DNA from: Paractinoplanes abujensis
GTDB lineage: Bacteria > Actinomycetota > Actinomycetes > Mycobacteriales > Micromonosporaceae
Length of the DNA stretch: 64,000 nucleotides
Assembly (NCBI RefSeq): GCF_014204895.1
Contig: NZ_JACHMF010000001.1
Span: forward strand, 2,294,001 to 2,358,000
Direction: 5' to 3'
In this document: positions 55,881 through 64,000 of the stretch, in pieces
Layout: every line of letters begins with the position of its first letter
Numbering within the stretch: the stretch's first letter is position 1
Position numbers and translations under genes: made by a program
Notes under the pieces: model-generated
The model's input: only the letters and a program-made list of their open reading frames with translations
Databases searched by the model: none
What the model was told of the DNA's origin: nothing

Positions 55881-57485
55881 TCAGACGGAGAACCGGTTCA
55901 CCGCGGCCCGCAGGCGGTCGGCGAGGGCGTTCACCTCGCCGGCCGCGCGCGTCGCCTCGGCCACCGACTCCCGGCTGGCCGCGGTGCTCTGCGCGACGGC
56001 CGAGATGCCCCGGGCGATGTCGTTGGCGCCGTCGGCGGCCTCGGTGACGCCCCGGTTCATCTCGGTCGTGGTGGCGCTCTGCTCCTCCACGGCCGAGGCG
56101 ATAGTGGTCTGGTAGTCGCTGATCTGCTGGATGATCTGGCTGATCCCGTCGATGGCCGCGACCGCCTCCCCGGTGTCGTTCTGGATGGCCACGATCCGCT
56201 GCGAGATCTCCTCGGTGGCCCGGGCCGTCTCCTGGGCCAGGTCCTTGACCTCGCTGGCCACCACCGCGAAGCCCTTGCCGAGTTCGCCCGCCCGGGCCGC
56301 CTCGATGGTGGCGTTGAGGGCGAGCAGGTTGGTCTGGGCGGCGATGGCCTGGATCGTGCCGATCACGCTGCCGATCTCGGCCGACGAGTCGCCCAGCCGA
56401 TTGATCGTGGCGCTGGTGTCGCGGGCCGCGCTGACCGCCCCGGCGGCCACCCCGGCCGCGTCGGCGGCGTTGCGGGAGATCTCGGAGATCGAGGCGCCCA
56501 TCTGTTCGGTGCCGGCCGCCACGGTCTGCACGTTGCCGGAGACGCCACCCGCGGTGCCGGCCACCCGGTCGGCCTGCTCGTACGCGGTCAGCACGGCCCC
56601 GTCGATCTGCCCGCTGACCCGGTACAGGGTGTCGGCCGCGGCGGCCAGCGCGCGGGCGTCGTCGCTGATGGTGACGACCGTGGCCCGGACACCGTCGGCG
56701 GCGGCCTCGGCCGTACGGGCCATGTCGCCGACCTCGTCGGGCGCCGTGTCACCGATCCGCACCGCCAGATCACCCTCGGCCAGGCCGCGCAGCGCGTGCG
56801 TGACCCGCCCGATCGGCCCCGTCACGCTCCGGGTGACCAGCGCGACCAGCAGCACCGCGGCCAGCACGGCCAGCAGCAGACCGACGACCATGGCCGTACG
56901 GGCGGCGGAGGCGGAGTTCTGGGCGTCGACGGCGGTCCGGTCGGTGCGCGCGGTCACCGACTTCACGAGTTCGTCGGTCAGCTGCACGATCGTGAAGTAG
57001 ATCTCGTAGCCGGGGCCGAGGACGACCGCGTTGCCGGCGTCGATCCGGTTCGCGGCGAACGCGGCCACCGCCTGGTTGTCGGCCTCGAAGTACTTCGTCC
57101 ACTGCTCGGTCATCTGCGCGAACAGGGCCCGCTCGGTGTCGGTCATCAGGTCGGTGCGGGTGGCGCCGAGCAGGGTGCGCAGTTCGCCCGCCGAGGCCAG
57201 GAAGCCGGCCCGGTTGTCGCTGGCCGGGTCGGCGGCCTTCTTCGCGCCGATCCGGTACGCGTCCCAGGCGGACGCGACCTGCCAGCCCGAGATGTCGGCG
57301 TCGCGGAACTTCTGCTCGTCCACCTGGTGCATCAGGACCTGCAAGTCGCGCAGGCGCTGGGCCGAGTCGGACTGCCGGTGCAACGCGACCACGCCGATCC
57401 CGACCACCACGCCGAGCAGCCCCAGCACCACCGCGAAGGACGCCGCGAGCCGGGCCCGGATGCGCAGCCGCCGTACGAATGTCAT
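55881..57485 (-). CDS. Methyl-accepting chemotaxis protein
   Basis: A 534-residue chemoreceptor: TM1 at ~11-33, a four-helix-bundle sensory domain (~35-190) with [22 protein letters not shown]2 ~195-215, HAMP ([19 protein letters not shown]) and a long coiled-coil signalling domain whose hairpin tip reads [20 protein letters not shown]. The sensory domain is periplasmic and the ligand unknown. The NWxxF-type methylation pentapeptide is absent. It is divergent from the kinase-GGDEF gene and could share regulation with it. It fits a motile organism. Confidence 0.92.
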   Translation of the reverse strand: MTFVRRLRIRARLAASFAVVLGLLGVVVGIGVVALHRQSDSAQRLRDLQVLMHQVDEQKFRDADISGWQVASAWDAYRIGAKKAADPASDNRAGFLASAGELRTLLGATRTDLMTDTERALFAQMTEQWTKYFEADNQAVAAFAANRIDAGNAVVLGPGYEIYFTIVQLTDELVKSVTARTDRTAVDAQNSASAARTAMVVGLLLAVLAAVLLVALVTRSVTGPIGRVTHALRGLAEGDLAVRIGDTAPDEVGDMARTAEAAADGVRATVVTISDDARALAAAADTLYRVSGQIDGAVLTAYEQADRVAGTAGGVSGNVQTVAAGTEQMGASISEISRNAADAAGVAAGAVSAARDTSATINRLGDSSAEIGSVIGTIQAIAAQTNLLALNATIEAARAGELGKGFAVVASEVKDLAQETARATEEISQRIVAIQNDTGEAVAAIDGISQIIQQISDYQTTIASAVEEQSATTTEMNRGVTEAADGANDIARGISAVAQSTAASRESVAEATRAAGEVNALADRLRAAVNRFSV

Positions 57486-57543
57486 GGTCCGCCCCCGCTG
57501 ACGCCGATTGTCTCCCTGATCCCCATCGGCGGCCTACGAGCAC

Positions 57544-57560
57544 TTCTGAGTGGGTCAGAA
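57544..57560. promoter_or_regulatory. Short palindrome between chemoreceptor and kinase-GGDEF gene
   Basis: TTCTGA (57544-57549) and TCAGAA (57555-57560) form a perfect 6-5-6 inverted repeat. It lies in the 100-bp gap between divergent starts and covers an in-frame GTG at 57550, which is one reason to prefer the later start at 57589. Confidence 0.45.
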
Positions 57561-57588
57561 ATCGGGTACGGCTGCCGAACAGGGATGG

Positions 57589-60500
57589 GTGACGAGGACG
57601 GCCGCAAGCCGGGCAGCCACGCTGACCGGGTTCGACGTGCAGGCCGAGCTGGGCCGGGGCGCCTTCACGACCGTGCACCGGATCGAGCACGAAGGCCGCC
57701 GGTACGCCCTCAAACGCCCCACCGGCCCCGCCGGCGACGACGTGCTCGTCTCCTTCCAGCGGGAGGCGGCCCTGCTGGCCTGCGTCGACGACCCCGGCGT
57801 GGCCCGCATCTTCGCGGCCGGGCGCTACCGGGGCGATCCCGCGCTGGTGCTCGAGCATCTGCCCGGCGGCTCGCTGGCCGACCTGCTGGGCGGCGGCCCG
57901 CTCGGGCCGGAGCGGGTGGTCGAGCTGGGCGCCCAGCTGGCGCGGGGCCTGGCCGCCGCGCACCGGGTGGGGCTGGTGCACCGCGACGTCAAGCCGGGCA
58001 ACATCATGGTCGCGCCGGGCCACCCGGCCAAGCTGATCGACTTCGGGCTGGCTCAGCTCGGTGACGGGGCCGGGGCCGCCCACGACCAGGCCGTGGGCAC
58101 GTTCCTCTACAGCTCGCCCGAGCAATCGGGCATGCTCAAACGGCCTGTGGACGGGCGTTCCGACCTGTACTCGCTGGGCGTGGTGCTGTTCGAGTGCCTC
58201 ACCGGGCGGCTGCCGTTCGAGGCGTCCGACGTGGGTGAGCTGCTGCGCCGGCACGCGGTCGCGGCCCCGCCCGACATCGCCGTCCTGTGCCCGGCCGCGG
58301 ACCCGGCCCTGATCGCCGTGATCGACCGGCTGCTGGCCAAGGACCCCGACGACCGCTACCCGGACGCCGGGGCGCTGCTGGCCGACCTGCGAAACGCTCC
58401 CGGTGGTGCGGCCGCCGCCGGGCCCGCCGCCGCCCGCTGGCCGCTGGCCGGGCGGGAGACCGAGCGCGAGCAGCTGGCCCGGCGCTGGCGCAGCGCCCGC
58501 GACGGGCACGGTGGCGTGCTGCGCATCCGGGGTCCGGCCGGGTCGGGCCGCAGCCGCCTGGCCGAGGAGGTCGCCGACCAGGCCGCCGGCTGCCCGGTGC
58601 TGTTCGCCGCGGCCGACCCCGACGCCCCGCTGCCGATGGCCGCGCTGCGGTCGGCGATCGACGGCTACCTGCAGTCCGTACGGTGGCTGCCCGCACCCGG
58701 CCGCGCGACTGCCGAACAGCACCTGCGGGAGGCGGCCGCGGCGGCCGGGCCCGCGCTGGCCGCGCGGCTCTCCCCGAGGCTGGCCGAGATCATCGGGGCC
58801 GTCCCCGAGGAGGGCCGCGACGAGCTGGTGCTGGCCGCCGCGGCCGCCTTCCTGGGCGACCTGGCCCGGCGCGCGGGCGGCCTGGTGCTCGTCCTTGACG
58901 ACGCGCACTGGCTGAGCCCGGCCACCCGCGAGGTGCTCGACCGGCTCGGGCCCGACCTGCCGGGGCTGCCGCTGCTGGTGGTGCTGACCGAGCCGGCCGG
59001 GGAACCGGGCCCGGACGTGGCGGCCGACACCGTGCTGGACTGCGAGCCGCTGGGCCGGGCGGCGGTGGACGAGCTGATCGCCTCGCGGCTGCCCGGCGCC
59101 CGGGTCACGGCCGAGCTGACCGGGCACGTCGCCGACCGTACGGGCGGGAATCCGTTCGCCGTCGTGGCGTATCTGTGGCGGCTGATCGACGCCGGCCTGC
59201 TCAGCCCGCTGTGGGGCGAATGGTGGTTCGACGAGGCCGGCGCCCGCGCCCTGCCCGCCGCCGAGGACGTGCGCGACCTGCTGGCGAGCCGGCTGGCCGA
59301 CCTGCCGGGCGACGTCCGCGAGGTGCTCGTGCCGGCCGCGGTGGCCGGCGCCCGGTTCCGTAACGAGACGCTGATCGCGGCCGGGCTCGCCGAGGATCAG
59401 GTGGTCGCCGCGGTGGCGGCCGCCCTCGACCGGCGGGTGCTGGAGACCCGGACCGGCGGCGCGTACGCCTTCATCCACCCGCTGCTGCGCGAGCAGCTGC
59501 TGGCCACGGTGCCCGCCGAGCGGCAGCAGCGGCTGCACGCCGCCGTGGCCGACGCGCTGGAGGCCCAGCCCGCGGCGCTGCGCGACGCCGAGCACGTCTA
59601 CGCCGTCGCCCGGCACCACCAGCGCGCCGGCGACCGGGTGCCGGCCGGGCGGCGCCGGCGCAGCGCGCTCGCGGCCGGGCTGGCCGCCCTCGACGACCAG
59701 GCCCCGCAGGAGGCGCTGAGCTATCTGCGCGAGGCCGTCGACGGTGATCCGGCGCCGCCCACCGCGGTCCTGCACCCGCTGGCCGTGGCCTACCTGCGCG
59801 CGGGACGCATCGACGAGTCGCTTGCGACCATCCGCCGGGCGATCGCGGGCGAACCCGACCGGCGGGCCCGGGCCCGGCTGCTCACCACCGAGATCGAGGC
59901 CCACCACACCGTCTGGCACGACACGGAGGCCCTGAACGCGGCCTCGCGGGCCCTCGGCGAGCTGCGCCGGCCGCTGCCCGCGCGCGGCCCGGCGCTGGTG
60001 CTCACCACGCTGGGCATCGCGCTGGCGGGCGCGTTCGTCAGGCGTACGGGACGGGGGTCGGGAACCGCCACGGGCCGGCGCCGGGAGGACCTCGCCGCGC
60101 TGGCCGCCGTTCTCGACGCCGGGGGCTACGCCGCCGCGATCGGGCTCCGGTTGCGCGAGGCGCTGCTGCTCACGATGCGGGCCCTGTACGCGGTGAACCG
60201 GCTCGGCCCGTGCCCCGAGTACGTGCGGGTGTACGCACTGGCCGGCTACGTCACCACTGTCGTCAAGCTGCGCGGGGTGGGCGGCCGCTGCCTGGACCGG
60301 GCGGCGCGCACGGCCGCCGGCCTGGGTGACCCCGGGCTGGGCGCCTACGTCGAGTGGATGCGCGGTTGCGCGATGCTGTTCGGCGGCCAGGACGACGGCA
60401 CCGCCTGGGCCGAGACGGTCAGCCGCAACCTGCGCTGGTACCGCCCGGCCCAGATGCTGGTCGGCCACTCCGCCATCGGCCTGCGGCGGGTGCTGCGCGG

Positions 60501-62736
60501 CTACGTGCAGGACGCCCGGTCCGAGTACGAGCGGGGGCTGTCCGTGCTGGCCGACCCGGCCGACGCGCTGGGCACCTCGTTCAGCATGCTCGGGGTGCTG
60601 ATCCCGGCCATCCAGGGCCGGCCCGGCGACGCCGCCACGGTGCTGGCCGACATGCGCGCGGCCTGCCCGCCGGGGACGGCCACGGTCGCGCAGCGGGTCA
60701 ACGTCGTGGTCGCGGCCGCCTGCGCCGCCGTCGAGGAGGGCGAGTTCGGCGACCGGTTCGACGCCGTCGTCGCGGAGTTCCACGCTCTCGGGCTGCGCAA
60801 CCGCGACCTGATGCAGCACCACAAGTGGTTCTACGCGTTCCAGTCGCACGGCCGGATGGCCCAGCTGCGCCTGGCCACCGACGAGCAGCGCCCGGCCGCG
60901 CTGGCCCGGGCCCGGGCCGCCGTGGCCCAGCTGCGCCGGGTGCGGCGCAGCTCGCCGCTGCTGAACTGCTCCTACCTGATCGGCGAGGCCGCCCTGGCCC
61001 TGATGCGGGGCGACGCCGCCGCGTGCATCGAGTGGACCGACAAGGCCGAGCGGATCGCCCGCCGGTTCGACTCGCCGATCGTGCACTTCGAGGTGGCCCG
61101 GTTCCGCGCCCGCGCGTTCCGGCAGCTCGGGCCGGCCGCCGAGAGCGACCGCCACGCCCGCTGGGCGCTCGCGCTGGCCGGGCAGTACGGCTGGGAGCTG
61201 CGCCGGCGGCAGGTGCGGGCCGAGTTCGGGGCCGACGACGGCGGCGCGACCGGGCGGCGCACGGTGGTCGGCCGGCGCTCCGACGGGGGCCGCAGCCGCC
61301 GGCTCGAGGCGCTGCAGGAGGTCGGCGCGGCCGCGGCCACGGTGCTCGACCCGCGGCAGATGGCCCGGGTCACGCTGGACGAGATGCTGCGGATCCTGGG
61401 CGCCGAGCGGGCCTTGTTCTTCCTGCTCGACGAGGCCGGTGAGCCGGTGCCGTACGCCGGGCGGGGCGCGAGCGGGGCCGACCTGACCGAGACCACCGCG
61501 TACGGCACCACGCTGGTGCGCCGGGTCGCCGACGAGGGCGAGGCGCTGGTGCTGACCGGCACCGAGCAGGGCGCCGCCTTGGGCTCGCAGAGCGCGGTCG
61601 TGCACGGCCTGCGCAGCATCCTGGTCGTGCCGGTGCGGTTCAAGGGCCGGACCCTGGGCGTGCTCTACCTGGACAGCCGGATGGCGCGGGGCATCTTCAC
61701 CGCCGACGACGTCGAGGTGCTGATCGCGATGAGCAGCCACCTGGCCACCTCGCTGGAGACCGCCCGCGCGGCCCAGCTGCAGCTGGCCGTGCAGACCGCC
61801 CGCCAGCAGCAGGCGTTCGCCGAGACGCTGCGGGCCAGCCTGGCCGAGCTGAGCAGCATCCACGACCCGGCCCAGCTGCTGCGGCAGCTCTTCGCGACGC
61901 TCAGCACGCAACTCGGCGCGACCGCCGGATGCCTGCTCGGCGCGGGCGACACGGGGATCATGGCCGTCTCCGGGACGGCACCGGCTGAGCTGCTCGGCAC
62001 CAGGCCCGACGTGGCGGTGCCGGGCCCGGCCCCGGTGCTCGTCGACGACGCGAACCTCCGTACGGCGGTGGTGCTCGCGGTTCCGCTGCAGCACCGGGAG
62101 GGCCGGGCCGGGGTGGCGCTGCTGGGCGGGGACGGCTTCGACGACACCGCGCGCAAGGTGGCGGCGGCGCTGGCCTTCCAGGGCATGGCCGCCTACGACA
62201 ACGCGCGGCTGTTCAGCCGGGTGCAGGAGCTGGCCACCACCGACGAGCTGACCGGGCAGCACAACCGCCGCCACTTCTACGCCATCGCCGGCGCGCTGGT
62301 CGAGGCGGCCGCGCGCGGCGGCCGGTCGCTGGCGGCGGTGATGCTCGACATCGACAAGTTCAAGGGCATCAACGACACGTACGGGCACGGGGTCGGCGAC
62401 GAGGTGATCCGCGAGGTGGCCAACCGGGTGCGGGCCGGCATCAGGCACTCCGACGTGCTCGGCCGGTACGGCGGCGAGGAGTTCGCGGTGGTGCTGCCCG
62501 ACCACGGCGACGACTCCCCGGCGGAGCTGGCCGAGCGCATGCGGGCCGGCGTGGCCGGGACTCCCGTGCCCACACGGGCTGGGCCGATCCCGGTGACGAT
62601 CAGCGTCGGCGTGGCCCTCCTGGCCGCGCAGGACACGCTGGACCAGGTGCTGGCCCGGGCCGACCACGCGCTCTACCAGGCCAAGGAGACCGGCCGCAAC
62701 CGCGTCGTGCTGGCTCAGGGTCTGTCTCGTAACTGA
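57589..62736 (+). CDS. Ser/Thr kinase-AAA ATPase-GAF-GGDEF fusion protein
   Basis: A ~1,715-residue soluble protein. Residues ~10-265: Ser/Thr kinase with VHRDVKPGNIMV (Asp ~132) and LIDFGLAQL (Asp151). About 300-560: AAA-type ATPase with GPAGSGRS (residues 315-322; Arg replaces the usual Walker A Lys) and Walker B LVLVLDDAHWLS. About 560-1220: helical TPR-like region. ~1240-1405: GAF (LEALQEVGAAAATVLDPRQM); a second GAF-like block ~1415-1535. ~1550-1700: GGDEF with TTDELTGQHNRRHFY, GGEEF at 1628-1632 and I-site RHSD at 1619-1622, so it should make c-di-GMP and be product-inhibited. No membrane helix. Start at GTG 57589 follows AGGGA; GTG 57550 is possible. Confidence 0.9.
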   Translation: MTRTAASRAATLTGFDVQAELGRGAFTTVHRIEHEGRRYALKRPTGPAGDDVLVSFQREAALLACVDDPGVARIFAAGRYRGDPALVLEHLPGGSLADLLGGGPLGPERVVELGAQLARGLAAAHRVGLVHRDVKPGNIMVAPGHPAKLIDFGLAQLGDGAGAAHDQAVGTFLYSSPEQSGMLKRPVDGRSDLYSLGVVLFECLTGRLPFEASDVGELLRRHAVAAPPDIAVLCPAADPALIAVIDRLLAKDPDDRYPDAGALLADLRNAPGGAAAAGPAAARWPLAGRETEREQLARRWRSARDGHGGVLRIRGPAGSGRSRLAEEVADQAAGCPVLFAAADPDAPLPMAALRSAIDGYLQSVRWLPAPGRATAEQHLREAAAAAGPALAARLSPRLAEIIGAVPEEGRDELVLAAAAAFLGDLARRAGGLVLVLDDAHWLSPATREVLDRLGPDLPGLPLLVVLTEPAGEPGPDVAADTVLDCEPLGRAAVDELIASRLPGARVTAELTGHVADRTGGNPFAVVAYLWRLIDAGLLSPLWGEWWFDEAGARALPAAEDVRDLLASRLADLPGDVREVLVPAAVAGARFRNETLIAAGLAEDQVVAAVAAALDRRVLETRTGGAYAFIHPLLREQLLATVPAERQQRLHAAVADALEAQPAALRDAEHVYAVARHHQRAGDRVPAGRRRRSALAAGLAALDDQAPQEALSYLREAVDGDPAPPTAVLHPLAVAYLRAGRIDESLATIRRAIAGEPDRRARARLLTTEIEAHHTVWHDTEALNAASRALGELRRPLPARGPALVLTTLGIALAGAFVRRTGRGSGTATGRRREDLAALAAVLDAGGYAAAIGLRLREALLLTMRALYAVNRLGPCPEYVRVYALAGYVTTVVKLRGVGGRCLDRAARTAAGLGDPGLGAYVEWMRGCAMLFGGQDDGTAWAETVSRNLRWYRPAQMLVGHSAIGLRRVLRGYVQDARSEYERGLSVLADPADALGTSFSMLGVLIPAIQGRPGDAATVLADMRAACPPGTATVAQRVNVVVAAACAAVEEGEFGDRFDAVVAEFHALGLRNRDLMQHHKWFYAFQSHGRMAQLRLATDEQRPAALARARAAVAQLRRVRRSSPLLNCSYLIGEAALALMRGDAAACIEWTDKAERIARRFDSPIVHFEVARFRARAFRQLGPAAESDRHARWALALAGQYGWELRRRQVRAEFGADDGGATGRRTVVGRRSDGGRSRRLEALQEVGAAAATVLDPRQMARVTLDEMLRILGAERALFFLLDEAGEPVPYAGRGASGADLTETTAYGTTLVRRVADEGEALVLTGTEQGAALGSQSAVVHGLRSILVVPVRFKGRTLGVLYLDSRMARGIFTADDVEVLIAMSSHLATSLETARAAQLQLAVQTARQQQAFAETLRASLAELSSIHDPAQLLRQLFATLSTQLGATAGCLLGAGDTGIMAVSGTAPAELLGTRPDVAVPGPAPVLVDDANLRTAVVLAVPLQHREGRAGVALLGGDGFDDTARKVAAALAFQGMAAYDNARLFSRVQELATTDELTGQHNRRHFYAIAGALVEAAARGGRSLAAVMLDIDKFKGINDTYGHGVGDEVIREVANRVRAGIRHSDVLGRYGGEEFAVVLPDHGDDSPAELAERMRAGVAGTPVPTRAGPIPVTISVGVALLAAQDTLDQVLARADHALYQAKETGRNRVVLAQGLSRN

Positions 62737-62754
62737 GGCGGGGCTGCGGCCGGG

Positions 62755-63381
62755 TCAGTGACGAGACAGCCCCTGGGCGGTGGCCTCCTGCAGCTGGCGC
62801 CACGGGCTGAGGCAGTGCTCGACCAGGGTCAAGGCGCCCTCCGGATCGGTCGCGGGCGCGGCCAGCACGGCGTGCACCTGCTGGCCGATCGCCACCGAGA
62901 GCAGCACGTCGGCCAGGGCGGCCACGGGCACCCCGGGGCGCAACTCGCCGTCCTCGACGGCCTCGGTGAGCTGGCGGCGCACCACGTCGCCCCAGCGGGC
63001 CAGGGCCTCGGTGGCGGCCGGGCCGGGCCGGCGGCTGACCGCGAGCCGGCCCCAGAAGCCGATCATCACCTCGGCCTCGTCGCGGGCCTGACCGCTGACC
63101 GGCAGGATCTCGCGCAGCGTGGCGTCCAGGGCGGCCAGCCCGCGCCGGTCCTGCGCGGCGGCCGCGATGCGCGTGTCGACCTCCTCGAGCACACGCTGGC
63201 AGGCCGCCGAGACGACCGCGTCGAGGCTGTCGAAGTAGTGCCAGAGAGCTCCCGCGCCCACGCCGAGTTCGGCCGCGATGGCCCGGCTGCCCGCCCCCGC
63301 GAGGCCCTCACGGGCCACCACGGTCAGGAAGGCGCCGACGATCTCGGCCCGCCGTCGCTCGTGGTCAACAATCTTGGGCAA
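62755..63381 (-). CDS. TetR family transcriptional regulator
   Basis: A 208-residue regulator with the HTH GAGSRAIAAELGVGAGALWHYFDSLDAVV (residues ~30-58) and a typical C-terminal ligand domain. I place the start at TTG 63381 (PKIVDHERRRAEIV onward is the family's usual beginning) because GAGGAAACGGG lies just upstream; a longer reading from GTG 63432 is possible. It is convergent with the kinase-GGDEF gene (18-bp gap) and divergent from the EgtA-like gene. Target unknown. Confidence 0.87.
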   Translation of the reverse strand: MPKIVDHERRRAEIVGAFLTVVAREGLAGAGSRAIAAELGVGAGALWHYFDSLDAVVSAACQRVLEEVDTRIAAAAQDRRGLAALDATLREILPVSGQARDEAEVMIGFWGRLAVSRRPGPAATEALARWGDVVRRQLTEAVEDGELRPGVPVAALADVLLSVAIGQQVHAVLAAPATDPEGALTLVEHCLSPWRQLQEATAQGLSRH

Positions 63382-63549
63382 CCCGTTTCCTCGTCTCTTC
63401 CGGTGCAGGAGGCGCCCGCATACCCCCGGCACCGCCCCCTACACCTTGACGGACCGGCCGTTCCGGCCGAACGGCCAATGCCTACTGCGCAGATAGGAAT
63501 GCTATGCTCCTGCGGTTCCCGGCCGGACCGCACTGGAGCGAGGCGCCTT

Positions 63550-64000
63550 GTGACACCCCTGGACGAGCGGATCGCCGCCCTGCTTCTGGCTGACCACGCG
63601 TTCGCGCCGGCCACGCCCGGCTTCGTCGGCGCCGCGGTCGAGCTGCGGGCCGCGCTGGGCGAACGGCACACCCTGCGGCACGGCTTCCTCAGCCCGCGCT
63701 CCCCGCGCACGGCCGTGCTGAGCGGGCCACCCTCCCCCGGCCTGGAGGCCAGCATCGCGCGCATGGCCGACGACCTCGACGCCGCCACACCCCTGATCGG
63801 CGAGGTCCGGCCGGGCGGCGTCCGGGTGGCGCTCGAGGCGGGCCTGGAAGGCGGCGGCCCGCTCGGGCTGACCCGCCGCTGGGCCCTGGCCGGCACGCTC
63901 GCCCCCGTGCTGGCGGCGGCGTTCGCGAACTCCCCCGCGCCCGACGGCCGGCGCAGCACCCGCCAGGCCCGGCACCGCGGGCTGCCGGTGCTGCGCGCGA
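63550..64000 (+). CDS. EgtA-like glutamate-cysteine ligase family protein (cut by window edge)
   Basis: About 150 residues visible. The stretch with FLSPRSPRTAVLSGPPSPGLEASIARMADDLDAATPLIGE, then LTRRWALAGTLAPVLAAAFANSPAPDGRRSTRQARHRG, matches the central part of EgtA, the ergothioneine-pathway glutamate-cysteine ligase (AFANSP and GxRSTRQ are its hallmarks). However, the stretch that should contain the N-terminal ATP/glutamate-binding motifs (VGVEVE-type) and the METYFD-type block is shortened here, so the protein may be a divergent relative. No in-frame start exists further upstream. GTG 63550 follows a GAGG. Confidence 0.6.
   Translation, partial: MTPLDERIAALLLADHAFAPATPGFVGAAVELRAALGERHTLRHGFLSPRSPRTAVLSGPPSPGLEASIARMADDLDAATPLIGEVRPGGVRVALEAGLEGGGPLGLTRRWALAGTLAPVLAAAFANSPAPDGRRSTRQARHRGLPVLRA

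Noticed and set aside
56770..62667. A 1,965-codon open frame on the minus strand
   Set aside because: It lies antisense to the kinase-GGDEF gene, shows His/Gly/Arg-rich composition without any protein motif, and arises from GC-rich codon bias in the real gene.
1..64000. Possible rRNA, tRNA, prophage or insertion-sequence genes
   Set aside because: None of the genes resembles a transposase, integrase or phage protein, and no conserved RNA gene sequence was recognised. A dedicated tRNA and Rfam search could still find something small.

Overview
The window is GC-rich DNA with dense, short-spaced genes, many GTG starts and frequent ATGA/GTGA stop-start overlaps. It looks like a chromosomal segment of a high-GC actinomycete. 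A mycothiol-type maleylpyruvate isomerase-like protein, an EgtA-like ligase, an F420/FMN-type luciferase-like oxidoreductase and a NnaR-type nitrate regulator all fit Actinomycetota. A clear FliQ (flagellar export) points to a lineage with motile cells or spores, for example Actinoplanes or relatives in Micromonosporaceae; the genus is inference. I saw no rRNA, tRNA, CRISPR array, insertion sequence or prophage.

Layout. 1-5.8 kb: DUF1810 fragment, secreted ricin-type lectin, membrane protein, MDMPI-like protein, a lone fliQ, then a ROK regulator divergent from a DUF1479 oxygenase with two matching 25-bp palindromes between them. 5.8-12.7 kb: an IMPase-like protein with altered metal ligands, an acetyltransferase, an LLM oxidoreductase, a DUF1990/PrsW/membrane-protein operon and glgX. 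12.9-16.6 kb: two small conserved proteins, then two divergent citrate-synthase paralogues over one palindrome. One paralogue is fused to a DNA-binding domain and carries a long in-frame repeat insertion. 16.6-24.4 kb: nitroreductase-VOC pair, then a lipid/sterol-type set (Baeyer-Villiger-like monooxygenase, acyl-CoA ligase, alpha/beta hydrolase, GMC oxidoreductase) and a STAS protein.

24.4-34.3 kb: large LuxR-type ATPase regulator, HEAT-repeat protein, GH13 glucosidase, a NarL-type two-component operon, a PLP decarboxylase, a NUDIX hydrolase and a damaged aminoglycoside-phosphotransferase-like gene. 34.8-43.6 kb: a complete assimilatory nitrate locus on the minus strand, with regulator nnaR, sirohydrochlorin chelatase (siroheme for NirB), nitrate reductase, a 115-aa accessory protein, nirB, nirD and narK. 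Two tandem ~60-aa paralogous proteins lie just upstream.

43.8-53.2 kb: effector-binding protein, Fes-like esterase, then a diiron oxygenase divergent from a TetR-DUF4873-monooxygenase-SDR operon over a perfect palindrome, followed by cupin, RtcB, hydrolase and DUF1905 genes. 53.2-64 kb: secreted GH76 mannanase and secreted endonuclease, a chemoreceptor, and a divergent ~1,715-aa fusion of Ser/Thr kinase, AAA-type ATPase, GAF and an apparently active GGDEF domain. The end holds a TetR gene and the start of an EgtA-like gene cut by the window edge.

The most unusual items are the kinase-ATPase-GAF-GGDEF fusion beside a chemoreceptor, the repeat-bearing DNA-binding citrate synthase, the orphan fliQ, and the tandem small proteins beside nnaR.
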